Made by a program: the position numbers and the translations under genes
Notes under the pieces: generated by a model
Databases searched by the model: none
Seen by the model: only the letters and a program-made list of their open reading frames with translations
Told to the model about the DNA's origin: nothing
Part shown: piece by piece, positions 15,256-23,551 of the stretch
Layout of the letters: each line of letters begins with the position of its first letter
How positions within the stretch are numbered: the first letter of the stretch is position 1
Origin: Vreelandella neptunia
Lineage (GTDB): Bacteria > Pseudomonadota > Gammaproteobacteria > Pseudomonadales > Halomonadaceae
Direction: 5' to 3'
DNA: 35,319 nt
NCBI RefSeq assembly: GCF_022489065.1
Contig: NZ_JAKVTW010000029.1
Span: 1 to 35,319, forward strand

Positions 15256-16092
15256 ATGTGGAGCCTGCTGAGGCTGTCTGCAATAGCGCTATCATTACTC
15301 ATGGTGGCGGGTTGCTCCGATCCCAAAATTGACACCAGCTCCATGCCTGCGTCAGTTGTCTCGGTCGAAGAAGTGCGTAACTCACTGCCTAGCTATAAGC
15401 GCGATGATTTTGATCAGGCACTGATCATCATTGCCACAGCATCGACATTCGACGGGCTCGATATTCTCAATCCACACCGCATGAATGCGGCTGAGATTGC
15501 TGAGTCTGCCAATGCGCAAATGAACGGATTAACCGGCGATCAGGTTATTCATCGAGCCGACCAGATTCTCCGCGAGCGTCGGTCACGTGAGCGTGAGCAG
15601 GCCATTCGTACGTTAAAACGGTTGGAAGAGAAGCAGGCCAACGCTGACAATGACCAGCAGCAGATGGCGCGGTTCAGCATTGATCAGGCTCGCTACTACA
15701 TGGGTCAGAGCCCCTATGGTGCTCCTGAGCCCGTCATAGATATTAAAGTCACCAATGGAACTGACCAGGTTGTATCCGAGCTTTTACTGAGAGGCGTGGT
15801 GACTAGCCCTGATCGCTCTGTACCCTGGGTTGATGAATCGTTTTACTACGTTGTTGCGGGGGGGATCGAGCCAGGAGAAACGCTGGAATGGAGTCTTGCT
15901 CCCAACCGTTTCGGCCCGTGGGGAGATACTCAAATACCTAGCAATGCAGCGCTAACGGTCACCTTGGAAGGTCTGCGCGGTGCTGACGAACAACCCCTAT
16001 GGGCATCTCCGGATCTGAGCGAAAGTGAAGTAACAAGGCTTGAGCGCCTTCGCGAGGAGTATGGTGGTGTTGCGCTTTCCCAGGCGGATTAG
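15256..16092 (+). CDS. Lipoprotein, DUF6694-like, 278 aa
   Basis: A lipoprotein signal peptide (SLLRLSAIALSLLMVAGC) places the lipidated cysteine at residue 20; the following SDP suggests outer-membrane sorting. Next comes a helical region beginning SVEEVRNSLPSYKRDDFDQALIIIA, which resembles the N-terminal domain of DUF6694 lipoproteins, then a charged coiled stretch (RERRSREREQAIRTLKRLEEKQA). The C-terminal half is beta-rich (VIDIKVTNGTDQVVSELLLRGVV), possibly an immunoglobulin-like domain. GAGGTG lies five bases before the ATG. Function is unknown. It has no obvious link to the island beside it. Confidence 0.8.
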   Translation: MWSLLRLSAIALSLLMVAGCSDPKIDTSSMPASVVSVEEVRNSLPSYKRDDFDQALIIIATASTFDGLDILNPHRMNAAEIAESANAQMNGLTGDQVIHRADQILRERRSREREQAIRTLKRLEEKQANADNDQQQMARFSIDQARYYMGQSPYGAPEPVIDIKVTNGTDQVVSELLLRGVVTSPDRSVPWVDESFYYVVAGGIEPGETLEWSLAPNRFGPWGDTQIPSNAALTVTLEGLRGADEQPLWASPDLSESEVTRLERLREEYGGVALSQAD

Positions 16093-16148
16093 GGGCGTAG
16101 TAAGTAAGCCAGTTAAGCGTGCTAAAAGCAGGGGTTAAAATACACAAA

Positions 16149-16190
16149 AACCAGTGCGCCCTACCGATTACCCGGTAGGGCGCACTGGTT
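16149..16190 (-). terminator. Strong rho-independent terminator
   Basis: A perfect 18-bp stem joins 16149-16166 to 16173-16190 around the loop ATTACC. On the minus strand it is followed by TTTTTG, so it mainly ends the small acidic-protein gene at 16221. It may also stop transcription from the lipoprotein gene on the plus strand. Confidence 0.85.
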
Positions 16191-16220
16191 ACACACTAAC
16201 GTCATTAAGGCGTTCTTGGT

Positions 16221-16421
16221 TTACTCTTTGGCTTCATGATCCGCCAGGGCAGCTACAATCGCTTCTTCCCACTGACCTTCAGAAATCCCCCAATGCTCCA
16301 TTTCATCATGGTCGGGGCTGCCTTCAGACGCAGCACGGAGTTTTTCTACGCTGCTGCTTTCATAGCAGTGCTTGGCAAAATCTTTGGTATTTACATCTTT
16401 TAACTGATTAATCATCGACAT
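16221..16421 (-). CDS. Small acidic protein, 66 aa
   Basis: I do not recognise a named family. The product is acidic and helical (INQLKDVNTKDFAKHCYESS; EGQWEEAIVAALADHEAKE), contains one Cys, and has no signal or membrane segment. AAGGA lies eight bases before the ATG, and the strong terminator at 16149-16190 follows the stop. This compact unit with its own start and stop signals supports a real gene. The longer plus-strand frame across it has no ribosome site. Confidence 0.75.
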   Translation of the reverse strand: MSMINQLKDVNTKDFAKHCYESSSVEKLRAASEGSPDHDEMEHWGISEGQWEEAIVAALADHEAKE

Positions 16422-16543
16422 ATTGAGTTCCTTTCAATGGGTGATCGTGAGGTAAGGCTTCTAAGTGTAGCTATTCAGGCCTTTTTTATCTGCAATGGTT
16501 CCCTATTTTGTCTTACTCAGAGCGAAATGACAGCGAGGAGCCT

Positions 16544-17275
16544 TTAAGCGGCCAACCATGCATCGATAAAAATTTTGCAAGCGATACCCGCCAGCAGCAG
16601 CATGATCAGATTATCAAACCAGCGATGGTGCAGGCGCTTGCCCAGCTTCGCGCCGAGTGGCATGGCGACCACGATAATGATCAAGGCAACAACGCTGTAT
16701 AGCGAGCGCTCTAACGTTAAAATGCCTGCGCTTAAAAGTGCAGGAATTTGCACGCTGGTAATGGCAACAAAAAAGACAGAAATGGAGCCGATAAAGACGC
16801 GGCGTTCCAGTTGCATGGCGTTGAGAAACGTCACCGAGGCGGGGGCTGACATGCCTGCGGCGCCTTGCAATACGCCAGCCAGTAACCCCGCGGGTATCAC
16901 TATTCGCTCTGCGACATTAAATGGCAGAGCCATACGGCGTCTTGCCACTCTAATAGCCAGATACAGCACAATCGCGCTCGCCACACCCATAGAGAGTAGC
17001 TCTGATGACAGCACCACCAGCCCCCATGTTCCCAGCACTATGCCCAGGCCACCTGCGACAGAAAATAGGGCCAGGAAACGTAACGGCAGTAAGTGTTGCC
17101 GATACTGCCATACCTGTAAGGCATTGCTTACCAGATTGGGTGCAACCAGAACCGCAATAGCGAGCTGCACATCGTAGAGCATTGTGAGTACGGGCACGAC
17201 GATGACCGGGACACCCGAGCCAATAGCGCCTTTAACGATACCCGCGGCTAATAGCGTCATTAACGCGATCAACAT
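16544..17275 (-). CDS. TauE/SafE-family membrane transporter (putative sulfite/anion exporter), 243 aa
   Basis: A small permease of PF01925 with about seven or eight hydrophobic segments in two related halves. The first half opens with GIVKGAIGSGVPVIVVPVL and the second with GLLAGVLQGAAGMSAP, the glycine-rich repeat signatures of the family. Some relatives export sulfite or sulfoacetate after organosulfonate breakdown, but many have other or unknown substrates. It begins 34 bases beyond the ppnN stop on the same strand and may be co-transcribed with it. It is not in the same unit as the catabolic island 1.6 kb away, so a link is speculative. Confidence 0.85.
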   Translation of the reverse strand: MLIALMTLLAAGIVKGAIGSGVPVIVVPVLTMLYDVQLAIAVLVAPNLVSNALQVWQYRQHLLPLRFLALFSVAGGLGIVLGTWGLVVLSSELLSMGVASAIVLYLAIRVARRRMALPFNVAERIVIPAGLLAGVLQGAAGMSAPASVTFLNAMQLERRVFIGSISVFFVAITSVQIPALLSAGILTLERSLYSVVALIIIVVAMPLGAKLGKRLHHRWFDNLIMLLLAGIACKIFIDAWLAA

Positions 17276-17308
17276 ACAGGCGCCCCAGCTTATATCGATG
17301 GATGACTG

Positions 17309-18691
17309 CTATTGAAGAACGTAGCAGGGCGTGTACGGCTGTCCGTCTAGCTTCATGCGTCCTTGTGCTACAAAGGAGGTTAAAAGCTCATCCAACCGCT
17401 GCATCAGCTCGGGTTCAGCAGTAAGCACAAAAGGGCCATGGGCTTTGATAGCGCGAATGCCGGGCTCTTTTACGTTCCCCGCCACAATCCCTGAGAACGC
17501 GCGGCGTAGGTTGGCCGCAAGCTCGTGGGTAGGCTGTTGGCGGTGGAGCGCTAGTGAACGCATTGCCTCGTGGGTGGGCTCGAAAGTGGCCTGAAATTCA
17601 CGTGCGATGGTTAACCGCCAGTTGTAGTAGAAAGCATCTTGATGCGTGCGACGGAATTCAGCGATTTCATCGATGCCATGGCGCATGGTGCGTGCTACCG
17701 CAACGGGGTCGCCGGTGATAATCGTGTAGTAGCGACGAATGTCTTCGCCGAGGGTGTAGACCAGGAATTCATCAATTTTCTGAAAGTAGGCGGCGGAATC
17801 GGCAGGGCCAGTGAAAATTAACGGGAAGGGAATATCTTTGTTGCTAGGGTGCAGCAAAATACCCAATAAATAGAGAATCTCTTCCGCGGTACCAACACCG
17901 CCAGGGAATACGATAATGCCGTGGCCGAGGCGGACAAATGCTTCCAAGCGTTTCTCTATATCCGGCATCACCACCAATTCATTAACGATGGGGTTGGGCG
18001 CTTCAGCGGCGATAATGCCGGGTTCGGAAATGCCTAAGTAGCGGCCCTCAGTACGGCGCTGTTTAGCATGAGCGACGTTTGCCCCTTTCATTGGGCCCTT
18101 CATGGCCCCAGGTCCACAGCCGGTGCAGATATCTAAATCACGCAGGCCTAAGTGATAGCCCACGTCTTTGGTGTACTCGTACTCTTCACGGGAAATAGAG
18201 TGGCCACCCCAACACACTACCAAGCTGGGATCGCGACCGGGCTTTAACGTGCCCGCTTTGCGCAGAATATGAAAGACCGCATTGGTGGTGCCTTCACCCG
18301 TACTAAGGTCAAAACGATTATGGTGTTGAATTTCGTTATAGACGTAAACAATATCGCGAATGATCGAAGAGAGATGTTCGCGGATACCGCGAATCATACG
18401 ACCATCTACAAACGCTTCCGCTGGCGCGTTAGTCAGCTTTAAGCGAATGCCGCGGTCTTGTTGCAATACTTCGATATCAAAATCTTTATAGGCTTCTAAA
18501 ATTGCCAAACTATCGTCGCTTGGGTTCCCGCAATTTAAAACCGCTAATGCGCAGCGCCGGAGCAGATCATGAAGGCCACTTTGAGAGGTGCTATGAAGCC
18601 GATTAACTTCATGCTGAGAAAGTACTTCAAGGCTTCCTTCAGGGGAAATAATGCTGGAAAGGGTGGCGCGGGGTTGAACGGTTGCGGTCAT
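17309..18691 (-). CDS. ppnN: Nucleotide 5'-monophosphate nucleosidase PpnN (LOG family), 460 aa
   Basis: PpnN cleaves purine and pyrimidine nucleoside monophosphates to base and ribose 5-phosphate and, in E. coli, is activated by (p)ppGpp. The order is an N-terminal regulatory domain, then a central Rossmann LOG domain with GCGPGAMKGPM and FPGGVGTAEE (the PGGxGTxxE motif), then a C-terminal domain ending in PYTPCYVLQ. The length matches E. coli PpnN (454 aa). The start is set at the ATG at 18691, which gives the family N-terminus; extending to 18853 adds 54 unlikely residues and runs into the divergent LysR gene. The ribosome site is weak (AGGGA, about 13 bases away). Confidence 0.92.
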   Translation of the reverse strand: MTATVQPRATLSSIISPEGSLEVLSQHEVNRLHSTSQSGLHDLLRRCALAVLNCGNPSDDSLAILEAYKDFDIEVLQQDRGIRLKLTNAPAEAFVDGRMIRGIREHLSSIIRDIVYVYNEIQHHNRFDLSTGEGTTNAVFHILRKAGTLKPGRDPSLVVCWGGHSISREEYEYTKDVGYHLGLRDLDICTGCGPGAMKGPMKGANVAHAKQRRTEGRYLGISEPGIIAAEAPNPIVNELVVMPDIEKRLEAFVRLGHGIIVFPGGVGTAEEILYLLGILLHPSNKDIPFPLIFTGPADSAAYFQKIDEFLVYTLGEDIRRYYTIITGDPVAVARTMRHGIDEIAEFRRTHQDAFYYNWRLTIAREFQATFEPTHEAMRSLALHRQQPTHELAANLRRAFSGIVAGNVKEPGIRAIKAHGPFVLTAEPELMQRLDELLTSFVAQGRMKLDGQPYTPCYVLQ

Positions 18692-18838
18692 TAGTGGGGC
18701 TGTCCCTGGTCGTTTGAGTGCTGTTGGCAGTCTACCATGCTCGGGCAGCCGGTACAGTGGCGCAACGGCGACGCTGGCCCCTGTGCTACTATGAGGCTTG
18801 TTTAAAAGGATGGCTGCTAAAGACAATGGTTCTTTACT

Positions 18839-19747
18839 ATGTTTAACGCCCAATATTTTCGTACGTTTATTACGTTAGTGGAAACAGGCAGTTTTACCCG
18901 AACGGCTCACCGCTTAGAAATGACGCAGCCTGGCGTAAGCCAGCATGTACGCAAGTTGGAAAGCTACTTAAATAAAGAGCTGCTAGAGCGTAAAGGGCGA
19001 AGTTTTACGCTAACCGAAACGGGGCGGCGCGCTTATGATTATGCGCTAAAGCTGTTTGCCGAGCATGAGCAGTTTCGTCACGGCTTAGATGATGACTCAC
19101 TCGACAGTGGCGACTGCCGTATTGCTTCACCGGGAAGCGTAGGGTTGATGTTTTATCCTTACATATTGGGTCAGCAGCAAATGCACCCCAATTTAACGGT
19201 GAACTACAGCTTTGCGTTTAACCATGAAATTGTGAATGATCTGCTTGAAGGCCGATACGATATTGGCATCGTGACGGAGGCGATAAACCACTCAGCGCTT
19301 GATTGCTCTATTTGGCATCAGGAGCCTCTTTGCTTGGTGGTGCCCGCTGACTTTGCCGGTAGTACGCTGTCTGATTTGATGGGTATCGGCTTTCTCAACT
19401 ATTACGATGGCATCAACCACGCCAATGCGCTGTTAAGGGCAAATTACCCGGACGAGTTTCGCTCAATGACGCATTTCCGCCATCAAGGCTTTACCAATGA
19501 AGTCAGTATGGTGCTGGATGCGGTCGCCAGGGGGCTAGGCTTTACCGTGGTATCGAGATTGGTACTGGAAACGTCTCCCTGGCAGCGGCAAGTGAAAGCG
19601 CTCAATCTGCCCAATGCGGTTAACGAAGTGCTCTATCTGCTCCGCCGTCGTGACTCCGTACTGCCTAAGCGCTACGAAAAGCTGTTGAACGGTTTTCACG
19701 CCCAGCGTATACAGGAAAAAACGCCCCTGATGCCGTCTACTGGTTAA
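18839..19747 (+). CDS. LysR-family transcriptional regulator, 302 aa
   Basis: The N-terminal winged helix (residues 1-60) is typical: FRTFITLVETGSFTRTAHRLEMTQPGVSQHVRKLES. It is followed by a linker helix and a periplasmic-binding-like effector domain (residues 90-295). It is divergent from ppnN with 147 bases between the starts and may regulate that gene, though the neighbourhood gives no clear metabolic target. No strong ribosome site precedes the ATG. The gene ends in a hairpin region convergent with gcvP. Confidence 0.88.
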   Translation: MFNAQYFRTFITLVETGSFTRTAHRLEMTQPGVSQHVRKLESYLNKELLERKGRSFTLTETGRRAYDYALKLFAEHEQFRHGLDDDSLDSGDCRIASPGSVGLMFYPYILGQQQMHPNLTVNYSFAFNHEIVNDLLEGRYDIGIVTEAINHSALDCSIWHQEPLCLVVPADFAGSTLSDLMGIGFLNYYDGINHANALLRANYPDEFRSMTHFRHQGFTNEVSMVLDAVARGLGFTVVSRLVLETSPWQRQVKALNLPNAVNEVLYLLRRRDSVLPKRYEKLLNGFHAQRIQEKTPLMPSTG

Positions 19748-19759
19748 GACATCAAGGGC
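19723..19759. terminator. Possible hairpin at the 3' end of the LysR gene
   Basis: GCCCCTGATG (19723-19732) pairs with CATCAAGGGC (19750-19759) with one mismatch, and GTCT/AGAC extends it inward. It overlaps the LysR stop and lies between the convergent gcvP end. No clear T run follows, so strength is uncertain. Confidence 0.4.
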
Positions 19760-19806
19760 ATTAATCACTTCAAACGTTATCGTTTCACATCTCGCTGGCT
19801 AAGCCG

Positions 19807-22701
19807 TTAATCACGATACTCGTCAATAGTGGGGCAAGAGCAGATCAGCTGACGATCGCCGAACACGTTATCAACGCGATTAACAGCGGGCCAGTATTTA
19901 GACGCTTGCACAGCAGCGGTGGGGAAGGCGGCTAATTGGCGGTCATAAGGCCGCTGCCACTCATTGTCCATGAGATCCGCTTGAGTGTGCGGCGCATTGA
20001 CCAGCGGATTATTATCCAGCGGCCACTCACCGCTCTCTACCCGGGCAATCTCCCCGCGAATAGCAATCATGGCATCGCAGAAGCGATCAATTTCATACAG
20101 TGACTCCGACTCGGTCGGCTCAATCATCAGCGTGCCAGGCACCGGGAATGACATGGTGGGCGCGTGGAAACCGTAATCCATTAAGCGCTTGGCAATATCC
20201 TCCTCACTAATCCCCGAGGCCGCTTTGAGCGGACGAATATCGATGATGCATTCGTGGGCGACGGTGCCGTTTTGGCCGCGGTAAAGAATCGGGAATGACG
20301 TTTCCAGTCGTTTGGCAATGTAGTTGGCGTTTAGAATGGCAAGCTCGGTGGCTTCCCGCAGGCCACGCGCGCCCATCATTTTAATGTAGGCCCACGAGAT
20401 CGGTAAGATCGAGGCGCTGCCAAACGCTGCTGCGGATACCGCACCGCTGTCGCTATTCACACCGTTGATCGGTGTGACCACATGATTAGACACGTAGGGC
20501 GCAAGGTGCGCTTTAACGCCGATAGGGCCCATGCCCGGGCCGCCGCCACCGTGGGGAATGCAGAACGTTTTATGCAAATTAAGGTGAGACACATCGCCGC
20601 CAAAGTCGCCTGGGCGAGTTAAGCCTACCTGAGCATTCATGTTAGCTCCGTCAATATAGACCTGGCCGCCATTATCATGAACGACTTTGCACGCTTCACG
20701 CACGCTGGTCTCAAACACGCCGTGGGTGGACGGATAGGTCAGCATAATGGCAGACAGCTGATCACGATGCTGTTCGGCTTTTGCGCGTAAATCAGCCATA
20801 TCAATGTTGCCATTTTGATCGCATTCAACCACGACTACTTTCATCTGCACCATGGCGGCAGAAGCAGGATTGGTGCCGTGAGCGGAACTGGGGATCAAAC
20901 AGACATCGCGATGACCTTCGCCCTGGGCTGCCTGGTAGCGGCGAATGGCCACTAAGCCTGCGTATTCACCCTGGGCGCCGGAGTTGGGCTGCATAGAGAG
21001 ATGATCATAACCGGTGACTTCTACTAAGAAGGCGGATAGTTCATCGATCATTTGATGATAACCAGCCACTTGGTCGCGAGGTGCGAACGGGTGTAAATGC
21101 GCAAACGAGGGCCAGGAAACCGGGATCATTTCGCTAGTGGCATTAAGCTTCATGGTGCAGGAGCCGAGCGGGATCATCGCATGGGCAAGCGACAGATCCT
21201 TATTCTCAAGACGCTTTAAGTAACGCAGCATTTCGGTTTCGCTGCGGTAGCGGCTAAAGGTCGGGTGGCTCAAAAAGTCGCTTTCGCGCTGGCAAGTGGC
21301 GGGGATGCCGGATGCGTTATTAGCGACAACCTGTTCATCTAACACGGCGACAGAAAGGCCATGCTCGTCGCCCAACAGCACGTCAAACAGTGTGGCTACA
21401 TCGTGGGCAGTAGTGGTTTCATCAAGGCTGATGCCCACATCACCATTGGCGAAATAGTGCAGGTTAATATCATGCGTCATGGCGCGGTCATGGATCTTAC
21501 CTGCATCAACGCCTGTTACGCATAGCGTATCGAACCAGCTGTCGTGTGCGAGCGATACACCCGCCTGCTTAAGGCCCTCAGCAAGTAGGGTGGTCAGGCG
21601 GTGAACGCGACCGGCAATTTTGCGCAGACCTTCGGCGCCGTGATAGGTCGCATAAAAGCCGGCAATATTGGCCAGCAGTGCCTGGGCGGTACAGATGTTG
21701 GAGGTCGCTTTCTCGCGGCGGATATGCTGTTCGCGAGTCTGCATGGCCATACGCAGCGCCGTATTACCCCGGCTATCTTTGGACACACCGATGATGCGTC
21801 CAGGGATAGAGCGCTTGAGCTTGTCAGAAGTAGCAAAAAAAGCCGCATGCGGGCCGCCAAACCCCATCGGTACGCCAAAGCGTTGGGAGTTGCCCACCAC
21901 AATGTCAGCGCCAAGCTTACCGGGCTCTTTCAGCAGTATCAGGCTCAAAAGGTCGGTGGCCACACAGGTCATGATGTTGTGGTCGGCGGCTTCGCTCAGC
22001 AGCGGCGCCAAGTCCCCGACTTGACCACTGGCAGAGGGGTACTGTACCAATGCGCCAAACACATCATGGCGAGCAAGCTCTTCGGCAGGGCCAGTGATCA
22101 GTTCAAAACCAAAGAACTCCGCGCGTGTTTTAACCACATCAAGCGTTTGCGGAAAAACGTCATCGGCCACGAAGAAGGCATTGGATTTGCTTTTCTTGTT
22201 GCCACGTTTACACAGCGCCATGGCTTCGGCGGCAGCCGTGGCTTCGTCTAGCAGTGACGCATTCGCCAGCTCCATGCCGGTTAAATCCATCACCACTTGC
22301 TGGAAGTTCAATAAACCTTCGAGGCGGCCCTGAGAAATCTCCGGCTGGTAGGGGGTGTAAGCTGTGTACCAACCTGGGTTTTCCAACACGTTGCGCTGAA
22401 TCACCGCCGGCATGTGAGTACCGTAATAACCTTGGCCAATGTAGCTTTTAGCCACGCGATTCTGGCGGGCTAGCTGGGCCAGATACTCTAAGGCTTCCGC
22501 TTCACTGCGCGGTTCGTCGAGCGCTAACTCTCGCCCAAGGCGAATGTCGCTTGGCACGGTCTGTTCGATCAGATCTTCCATGTGCTGCATATTGAGCGCT
22601 TTTAACATGGTGACCACGTCATCTTGACTTGGGCCATTATGACGTTTGATAAAAGCATCGTGGTCGGCCAACTCGGCCAGGCGGCGTGTTTCAAAAGGCA
22701 T
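19807..22701 (-). CDS. gcvP: Glycine dehydrogenase (decarboxylating), P protein of glycine cleavage, 964 aa
   Basis: The PLP enzyme that decarboxylates glycine and passes the aminomethyl group to the lipoyl arm of GcvH. It is the full-length single-chain form: an N-terminal half (FIKRHNGPSQDDV, then SYIGQGYYGTHMP) and a C-terminal catalytic half with IPLGSCTMKLN, HGTNPASAAM and SHLNLHKTFCIPHGGGGPGMG, where the lysine (about residue 710) binds PLP. The start is put at the ATG at 22701, which gives the usual N-terminus; a frame from 22776 would translate through the hairpin at 22753-22773. It follows gcvH by 84 bases with that hairpin between them. Confidence 0.96.
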   Translation of the reverse strand: MPFETRRLAELADHDAFIKRHNGPSQDDVVTMLKALNMQHMEDLIEQTVPSDIRLGRELALDEPRSEAEALEYLAQLARQNRVAKSYIGQGYYGTHMPAVIQRNVLENPGWYTAYTPYQPEISQGRLEGLLNFQQVVMDLTGMELANASLLDEATAAAEAMALCKRGNKKSKSNAFFVADDVFPQTLDVVKTRAEFFGFELITGPAEELARHDVFGALVQYPSASGQVGDLAPLLSEAADHNIMTCVATDLLSLILLKEPGKLGADIVVGNSQRFGVPMGFGGPHAAFFATSDKLKRSIPGRIIGVSKDSRGNTALRMAMQTREQHIRREKATSNICTAQALLANIAGFYATYHGAEGLRKIAGRVHRLTTLLAEGLKQAGVSLAHDSWFDTLCVTGVDAGKIHDRAMTHDINLHYFANGDVGISLDETTTAHDVATLFDVLLGDEHGLSVAVLDEQVVANNASGIPATCQRESDFLSHPTFSRYRSETEMLRYLKRLENKDLSLAHAMIPLGSCTMKLNATSEMIPVSWPSFAHLHPFAPRDQVAGYHQMIDELSAFLVEVTGYDHLSMQPNSGAQGEYAGLVAIRRYQAAQGEGHRDVCLIPSSAHGTNPASAAMVQMKVVVVECDQNGNIDMADLRAKAEQHRDQLSAIMLTYPSTHGVFETSVREACKVVHDNGGQVYIDGANMNAQVGLTRPGDFGGDVSHLNLHKTFCIPHGGGGPGMGPIGVKAHLAPYVSNHVVTPINGVNSDSGAVSAAAFGSASILPISWAYIKMMGARGLREATELAILNANYIAKRLETSFPILYRGQNGTVAHECIIDIRPLKAASGISEEDIAKRLMDYGFHAPTMSFPVPGTLMIEPTESESLYEIDRFCDAMIAIRGEIARVESGEWPLDNNPLVNAPHTQADLMDNEWQRPYDRQLAAFPTAAVQASKYWPAVNRVDNVFGDRQLICSCPTIDEYRD

Positions 22702-22752
22702 TAGGAAGATTCCGAACGTTAAGAGAGAACCGTGCAGGGGCAATACGTGAAA

Positions 22753-22773
22753 AGCCTGCCGCGAGGGCAGGCT
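22753..22773 (-). terminator. Hairpin between gcvH and gcvP (attenuator or partial terminator)
   Basis: AGCCTGCC and GGCAGGCT form an eight-base-pair GC-rich stem around GCGAG. On the minus strand TTTT follows (GGCAGGCTTTTCACG). It would lower transcription of gcvP relative to gcvH, or protect the 3' end of a gcvH mRNA. Confidence 0.55.
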
Positions 22774-22785
22774 CAACGATAAACG

Positions 22786-23175
22786 TTAGTCGTCAGCGCT
22801 CAGCGTTGCTTGATAGGCGTCTGCGTCTAACAGGCCGTCGATAGCGTCGCTGTCTAGGCGGACTTTCATGATCCAGCCGCCTTCATAAGGCGCTTCATTG
22901 ACGGTCTCGGGAGCGTCTTCTAGGGCTTCGTTGACTTCGATGACTTCGCCCGCAACGGGCGAGTAGAGATCAGAAGCGGCTTTAACCGATTCGATAACAC
23001 CAAACTCTTGGCCTTTCGTCAGTGCGGCACCCACTTCAGGCAATTCAACAAATACCACGTCACCAAGCGCTTGCTGGGCGTGATCGGTAATGCCGACAGT
23101 AACGGTGCCATCTTTGTGGTCAAGTACCCACTCATGGCTTTCAGCATAACGAAGGTTGGCAGGAAGATTGCTCAT
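22786..23175 (-). CDS. gcvH: Glycine cleavage system H protein, 129 aa
   Basis: The lipoyl carrier that shuttles the aminomethyl group between the P, T and L proteins. The lipoylation site is K65 in GVIESVKAASDLYSP; the family opening LRYAESHEWV and the closing GGWIMKVRL are present. Length is normal. AGGA lies seven bases before the ATG. It is the first gene of the gcvH-gcvP unit and has a candidate promoter with a palindromic operator at 23302-23329, shared with the divergent symporter region. I looked for a glycine riboswitch upstream and found none of its conserved segments. Confidence 0.96.
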   Translation of the reverse strand: MSNLPANLRYAESHEWVLDHKDGTVTVGITDHAQQALGDVVFVELPEVGAALTKGQEFGVIESVKAASDLYSPVAGEVIEVNEALEDAPETVNEAPYEGGWIMKVRLDSDAIDGLLDADAYQATLSADD

Positions 23176-23301
23176 GATGTTTTCCTATATGAAACAGTTT
23201 TCTGGACCCGAGCATACTAGCGGTTGTCGCTCGCCTTGGCGACTGTCATATGGTGCACAGTCTGATACATGGCTGGTTAAATAGCCGAGCGAATAAGGTG
23301 C

Positions 23302-23329
23302 ATATTAACGTGTTTCCAATTGGAAACAA
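23302..23329 (-). promoter_or_regulatory. Candidate gcvH promoter
   Basis: On the minus strand TTGTTT (23324-23329) and TAATAT (23302-23307) are 16 bases apart. The spacer and part of the -35 are occupied by a perfect 18-bp palindrome, so a protein bound there would block RNA polymerase. Confidence 0.6.
23311..23328. promoter_or_regulatory. Perfect 18-bp palindrome, candidate operator for gcv genes
   Basis: TGTTTCCAATTGGAAACA is fully self-complementary and lies between divergent glycine cleavage and glycine/alanine transport genes. I cannot name the regulator; it does not match the consensus I recall for GcsR or PsrA. Confidence 0.65.
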
Positions 23330-23551
23330 ATTTCTTAGTTGCTCCATAGTGAGCCTTTTCTGCCACTTGCCTAGGAAATGGGGAGGCGTTAATGGGGTTA
23401 TGAAAAAAGCGGCATCCTCTATGCGCAAGCGACATCACCCTAGATGCTTGCTAAGTTCATGGTGTAAAACATTCAAATCGTTTGCTGAATAACCCTAGCG
23501 ACGTTAGTAAGCTTGATCATTATTACCCATCAATAGAATAAGGAGATGCAC

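Larger units (their letters stand above)
23176..23551. other. Divergent regulatory region between gcvH and the AGCS symporter gene
   Basis: These 376 bases hold no credible gene. They contain the gcvH promoter and palindrome (23302-23329). The symporter side has A/T-rich stretches but no clear -35/-10 pair, and it ends in AAGGAG before the GTG start. No glycine riboswitch core is visible on either strand. Confidence 0.5.

Noticed and set aside
18692..18853. 54-residue N-terminal extension of ppnN
   Set aside because: It overlaps the divergent LysR start, and the family length fits the ATG at 18691.
21601..22251. Plus-strand frame of 216 codons inside gcvP
   Set aside because: It is antisense to the conserved N-terminal half of GcvP, with no start signal.
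22702..22776. N-terminal extension of gcvP to 22776
   Set aside because: It would translate a GC-rich hairpin, and GcvP proteins normally begin near the ATG at 22701.
23176..23551. Glycine riboswitch upstream of gcvH or the symporter gene
   Set aside because: None of the conserved aptamer segments are visible on either strand, despite the suggestive gene context.
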